Positions 63,864 to 64,000 of a stretch of DNA of 64,000 nucleotides are shown here, in pieces. The stretch is taken from contig NC_035171.2 in NCBI RefSeq assembly GCF_001659605.2, forward strand, positions 31,551,325 to 31,615,324, given 5' to 3'. The notes under the pieces were generated by a model. The model was not told the origin of the DNA and searched no databases. It worked only from the letters and a program-made list of their open reading frames with translations. This DNA is from Manihot esculenta. Lineage: Eukaryota; Streptophyta; Magnoliopsida; Malpighiales; Euphorbiaceae. Every line of letters begins with the position of its first letter. Within the stretch, counting starts at the first letter, position 1. Position numbers and translations under genes: made by a program.

Positions 63864-64000
63864 AATTTCGGGGAATGTCTTTCCTCTTCATCAATCATCA
63901 CAACCTACAGGCCATTTCCCCATTTCTGACTTCTCCATCTCCATTAATGGAGAGGCCGCTCATCGTAGTATCAGACTCAGAGGTTCGTCTAGACTTTATG
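63864..64000 (+). CDS. Start of a second VAPYRIN-like copy, cut by the window edge
   Basis: The sequence from 63868 (tcctcttcatcaatcatcacaa) matches 57231 onward, including the leader and ATG. The coding part starts at 63947 and reads MERPLIVVSDSEVRLDFM to the window end, differing from the first copy by one residue (Val for Glu at position 7). Whether this copy is intact cannot be seen. Confidence 0.8.

Noticed and set aside
1..64000. tRNA and rRNA genes
   Set aside because: Scanning for the T-arm GGTTCGA pattern with a pairable acceptor stem gave no candidate. A few GTTCGA strings lack any cloverleaf.

Overview
The window is nuclear DNA of a flowering plant. The genes have short GT-AG introns, AT-rich intergenic DNA and plant-only families (xyloglucan hydrolase, FRA8-type xylan glycosyltransferase, VAPYRIN-like, DUF1635), and plant transposons (MULE, hAT, TRIM, LTR) are present. 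The protein style suggests a woody or rosid eudicot, possibly Malpighiales/Euphorbiaceae, but I cannot fix the species from sequence alone.

Layout: (1) 1-5.7 kb is AT-rich DNA with a large inverted repeat. (2) 5.8-7.1 kb is an XTH (clade III-A, XTH31/32-like) on +. (3) 9.1-10.75 kb is an FRA8/IRX7-like GT47 glycosyltransferase on -. (4) 12.4-13.05 kb is a non-autonomous Mutator-like element full of GAA repeats. (5) 13-18 kb is intergenic with a foldback element and a LINE remnant. (6) 18.7-20.4 kb is an NFD4/nodulin-like MFS transporter on +. (7) 21.7-24.05 kb is a nine-exon shugoshin gene on +, with a small MULE in an intron and a GC-AG intron. (8) 24.4-25.3 kb is a hAT element. (9) 25-32 kb is AT-rich. 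(10) 32.4-33.3 kb is a DUF1635 coiled-coil protein on +. (11) 35.7-47.9 kb is DNA ligase 1 on -, 17 coding exons, carrying a miniature LTR element (TRIM) in an intron. (12) 49.3-52.3 kb is an LRR receptor kinase of the MRH1/MDIS2 type on - that has lost its kinase domain. (13) 53-64 kb is a tandemly duplicated block with repeated units of VAPYRIN-like gene, glutaredoxin-like gene and a 210-bp satellite. One glutaredoxin-like copy is intact. The other has collapsed into a near-perfect 230-bp palindrome. A solo LTR is inserted inside the satellite.

Functionally the genes are unlinked, as is usual in plants. Two act on cell walls (XTH on xyloglucan, FRA8 on glucuronoxylan) and two act in genome maintenance (shugoshin in centromeric cohesion, LIG1 in nick sealing). 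For every spliced gene I checked that the exons sum to an intact frame: XTH 291 aa, FRA8-like 457 aa, shugoshin 298 aa, DUF1635 256 aa, LIG1 805 aa. The most unusual object is the inverted-duplicated glutaredoxin pseudogene at 53.75-54.23 kb. If transcribed, it would fold into a long hairpin homologous to the intact gene 5 kb away, the arrangement proposed for newborn miRNA/siRNA loci.
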